A stretch of DNA of 5,917 nucleotides. It comes from Myxococcales bacterium (lineage in GTDB: Bacteria; Myxococcota_A; UBA9160; SMWR01). The notes beneath the pieces are model-generated. The model ran no database searches. It worked only from the letters and a program-made list of their open reading frames with translations, and was not told the DNA's origin. Made by a program: the position numbers and the translations under genes. The number at the start of each line of letters is the position of its first letter. The stretch's first letter is position 1. The stretch covers positions 1 through 5,917 of the forward strand of contig JACZXC010000209.1 in the NCBI GenBank assembly GCA_022571825.1, given 5' to 3'. Below are positions 5,241 to 5,917 of this stretch, one piece after another.

Positions 5241-5917
5241 GGAGCGCGACTGGATGGGCCGGGAGTCGTGCATCATGTGATGATGCGCGGGATCGAGCGT
5301 CGGCGAATTTTCCACGGGGATACCGACCGGCGGGACTGGGTGGACCGGATGGGACGCCTGATTCCGGCTCACGACGTGCGTTGCTTCGCGTGGGCGTTGA
5401 TGCCCAACCACGTCCACCTGGTGCTGCAGACCGGGGGCGGAGTGCTCTCGCGCGTCATGGCGCGGCTGAATACCGGTTACGCGAGAAGCTTCAATCTGCG
5501 GCACCGGCGAAGCGGGTATCTGTTTCAGAACCGCTTCAAGTCCCGGATCGTACGCGATGACGCGGACCTACTGAACCTGATCCGCTACGTGCACATGAAC
5601 CCACTGAAGGCGCGCCTCGTCCGTTCAATGGCCGCTCTCGAGCGCTACCCGTGGTCTGGCCACGGCGCCCTGGTCGGCGCTCGGTCCGCATTGCCGTTCG
5701 AGGACGTAAATCGGGTACTCGGCTATTTCGCGAACACTCGGCCCCGTGCCAGGCGGCGGCTCAACAGTTGGATGGCGGGGGAGTTGGATCGCCCGGATGC
5801 GGACGCGGAGCTGGGAGGGGAGCCCCTCCCCGGACCCGATGAGTCTATTGATGAAGAGGATGAGGCGCTCGAGGAGATGATCGCGAGGGTGTGCCGCCAC
5901 CTCGGAGTGAGTACGGG
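5232..5917 (+). CDS. REP-associated tyrosine transposase (RAYT, Y1/HUH), partial at window end
   Basis: 228 codons are open to the end of the window with no stop, so the C-terminus is missing. The protein starts MPRGARLDGPGVVHHVMMRG, the usual RAYT opening. It has IERRRIF (21-27), the metal-binding HUH motif in MPNHVHLVLQ (57-66; His60, His62), and SGYLFQNRFKSRIV (94-107). The likely catalytic Tyr119 lies in RYVHMNP (118-124), followed by YPWSGHGAL (139-147). These domesticated IS200-like nucleases act on REP palindromes by single-strand DNA cleavage. Beyond residue 185 is an acidic linker and the start of a further helical segment (LEEMIARVCRHLGVS), which resembles the C-terminal DNA-binding-like extension of larger RAYTs. 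The GTG at 5232 is chosen by homology; an in-frame TAG at 5190 closes the frame upstream and the Shine-Dalgarno is weak (GTGAG). No REP sequence could be identified beside it. Confidence 0.88.
   Translation, partial: MPRGARLDGPGVVHHVMMRGIERRRIFHGDTDRRDWVDRMGRLIPAHDVRCFAWALMPNHVHLVLQTGGGVLSRVMARLNTGYARSFNLRHRRSGYLFQNRFKSRIVRDDADLLNLIRYVHMNPLKARLVRSMAALERYPWSGHGALVGARSALPFEDVNRVLGYFANTRPRARRRLNSWMAGELDRPDADAELGGEPLPGPDESIDEEDEALEEMIARVCRHLGVST
5266..5290 (+). repeat. Inverted repeat within the first codons of the RAYT gene
   Basis: GCATCAT-GTG-ATGATGC (5270-5286) is a perfect 7-bp inverted repeat with a 3-base loop. Counting wobble pairs, the RNA stem reaches about 11 bp (5266-5276 with 5280-5290). 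It encodes residues 12-20 (VVHHVMMRG), where coding constraint in the conserved HHV block may produce part of the symmetry. Confidence 0.45.

Overview
This is a GC-rich bacterial chromosomal segment with strong G/C bias at third codon positions. It suggests an uncultured soil or marine proteobacterial-grade organism, perhaps of deltaproteobacterial (Myxococcota/Binatota-like) type. That guess rests on the mix of short-chain dehydrogenases (SDRs), a luciferase-like F420-type oxidoreductase, a PaaI-type thioesterase and a REP-associated transposase with a C-terminal extension. A ZapG/YhcB-like protein pulls instead toward the gammaproteobacteria. No rRNA, tRNA or CRISPR array is visible, and taxonomy cannot be fixed from this window.

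Layout. Positions 1-158 (-) hold the N-terminal piece of one SDR. Positions 262-1023 (-) hold a complete second SDR. Across a 90-bp divergent promoter region lies a Nu-class (YfcG-like) glutathione S-transferase at 1114-1797 (+). It converges with a three-gene minus-strand operon that is transcribed from about 4650 down to 1834. The operon order is a hotdog (PaaI-family) thioesterase (4616-3943), a membrane-anchored SGNH/GDSL hydrolase (3938-2715) and a luciferase-like monooxygenase of the TIGR03619 type (2718-1834). The last two overlap by four bases (GTGA). Divergent from this operon is a small membrane-anchored coiled-coil protein of the ZapG/YhcB (DUF1043) family at 4760-5137 (+). It is followed by a Y1/HUH REP-associated transposase (RAYT) from 5232 that runs off the window end.

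How the genes may work together. The left and centre look like ordinary catabolic or detoxification gene content: two SDRs, a GST, a CoA thioesterase and a flavin/F420 oxidoreductase. No single pathway can be named. The SGNH protein faces the periplasm and probably removes acyl or acetyl groups from an unknown substrate. ZapG-like and RAYT are unrelated housekeeping and mobile-derived genes.

The clearest anomaly is that the thioesterase is split over two frames. Its N-terminal 55 codons, which have a strong ribosome binding site, are in one frame. The hotdog domain is in the -1 frame. The switch falls exactly at a run of six G on the coding strand that also forms a slippery heptamer (GGGGGGA). 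This may be a one-base deletion, an assembly error or, less likely, programmed frameshifting. I do not see a convincing wholly new biological system in this window.
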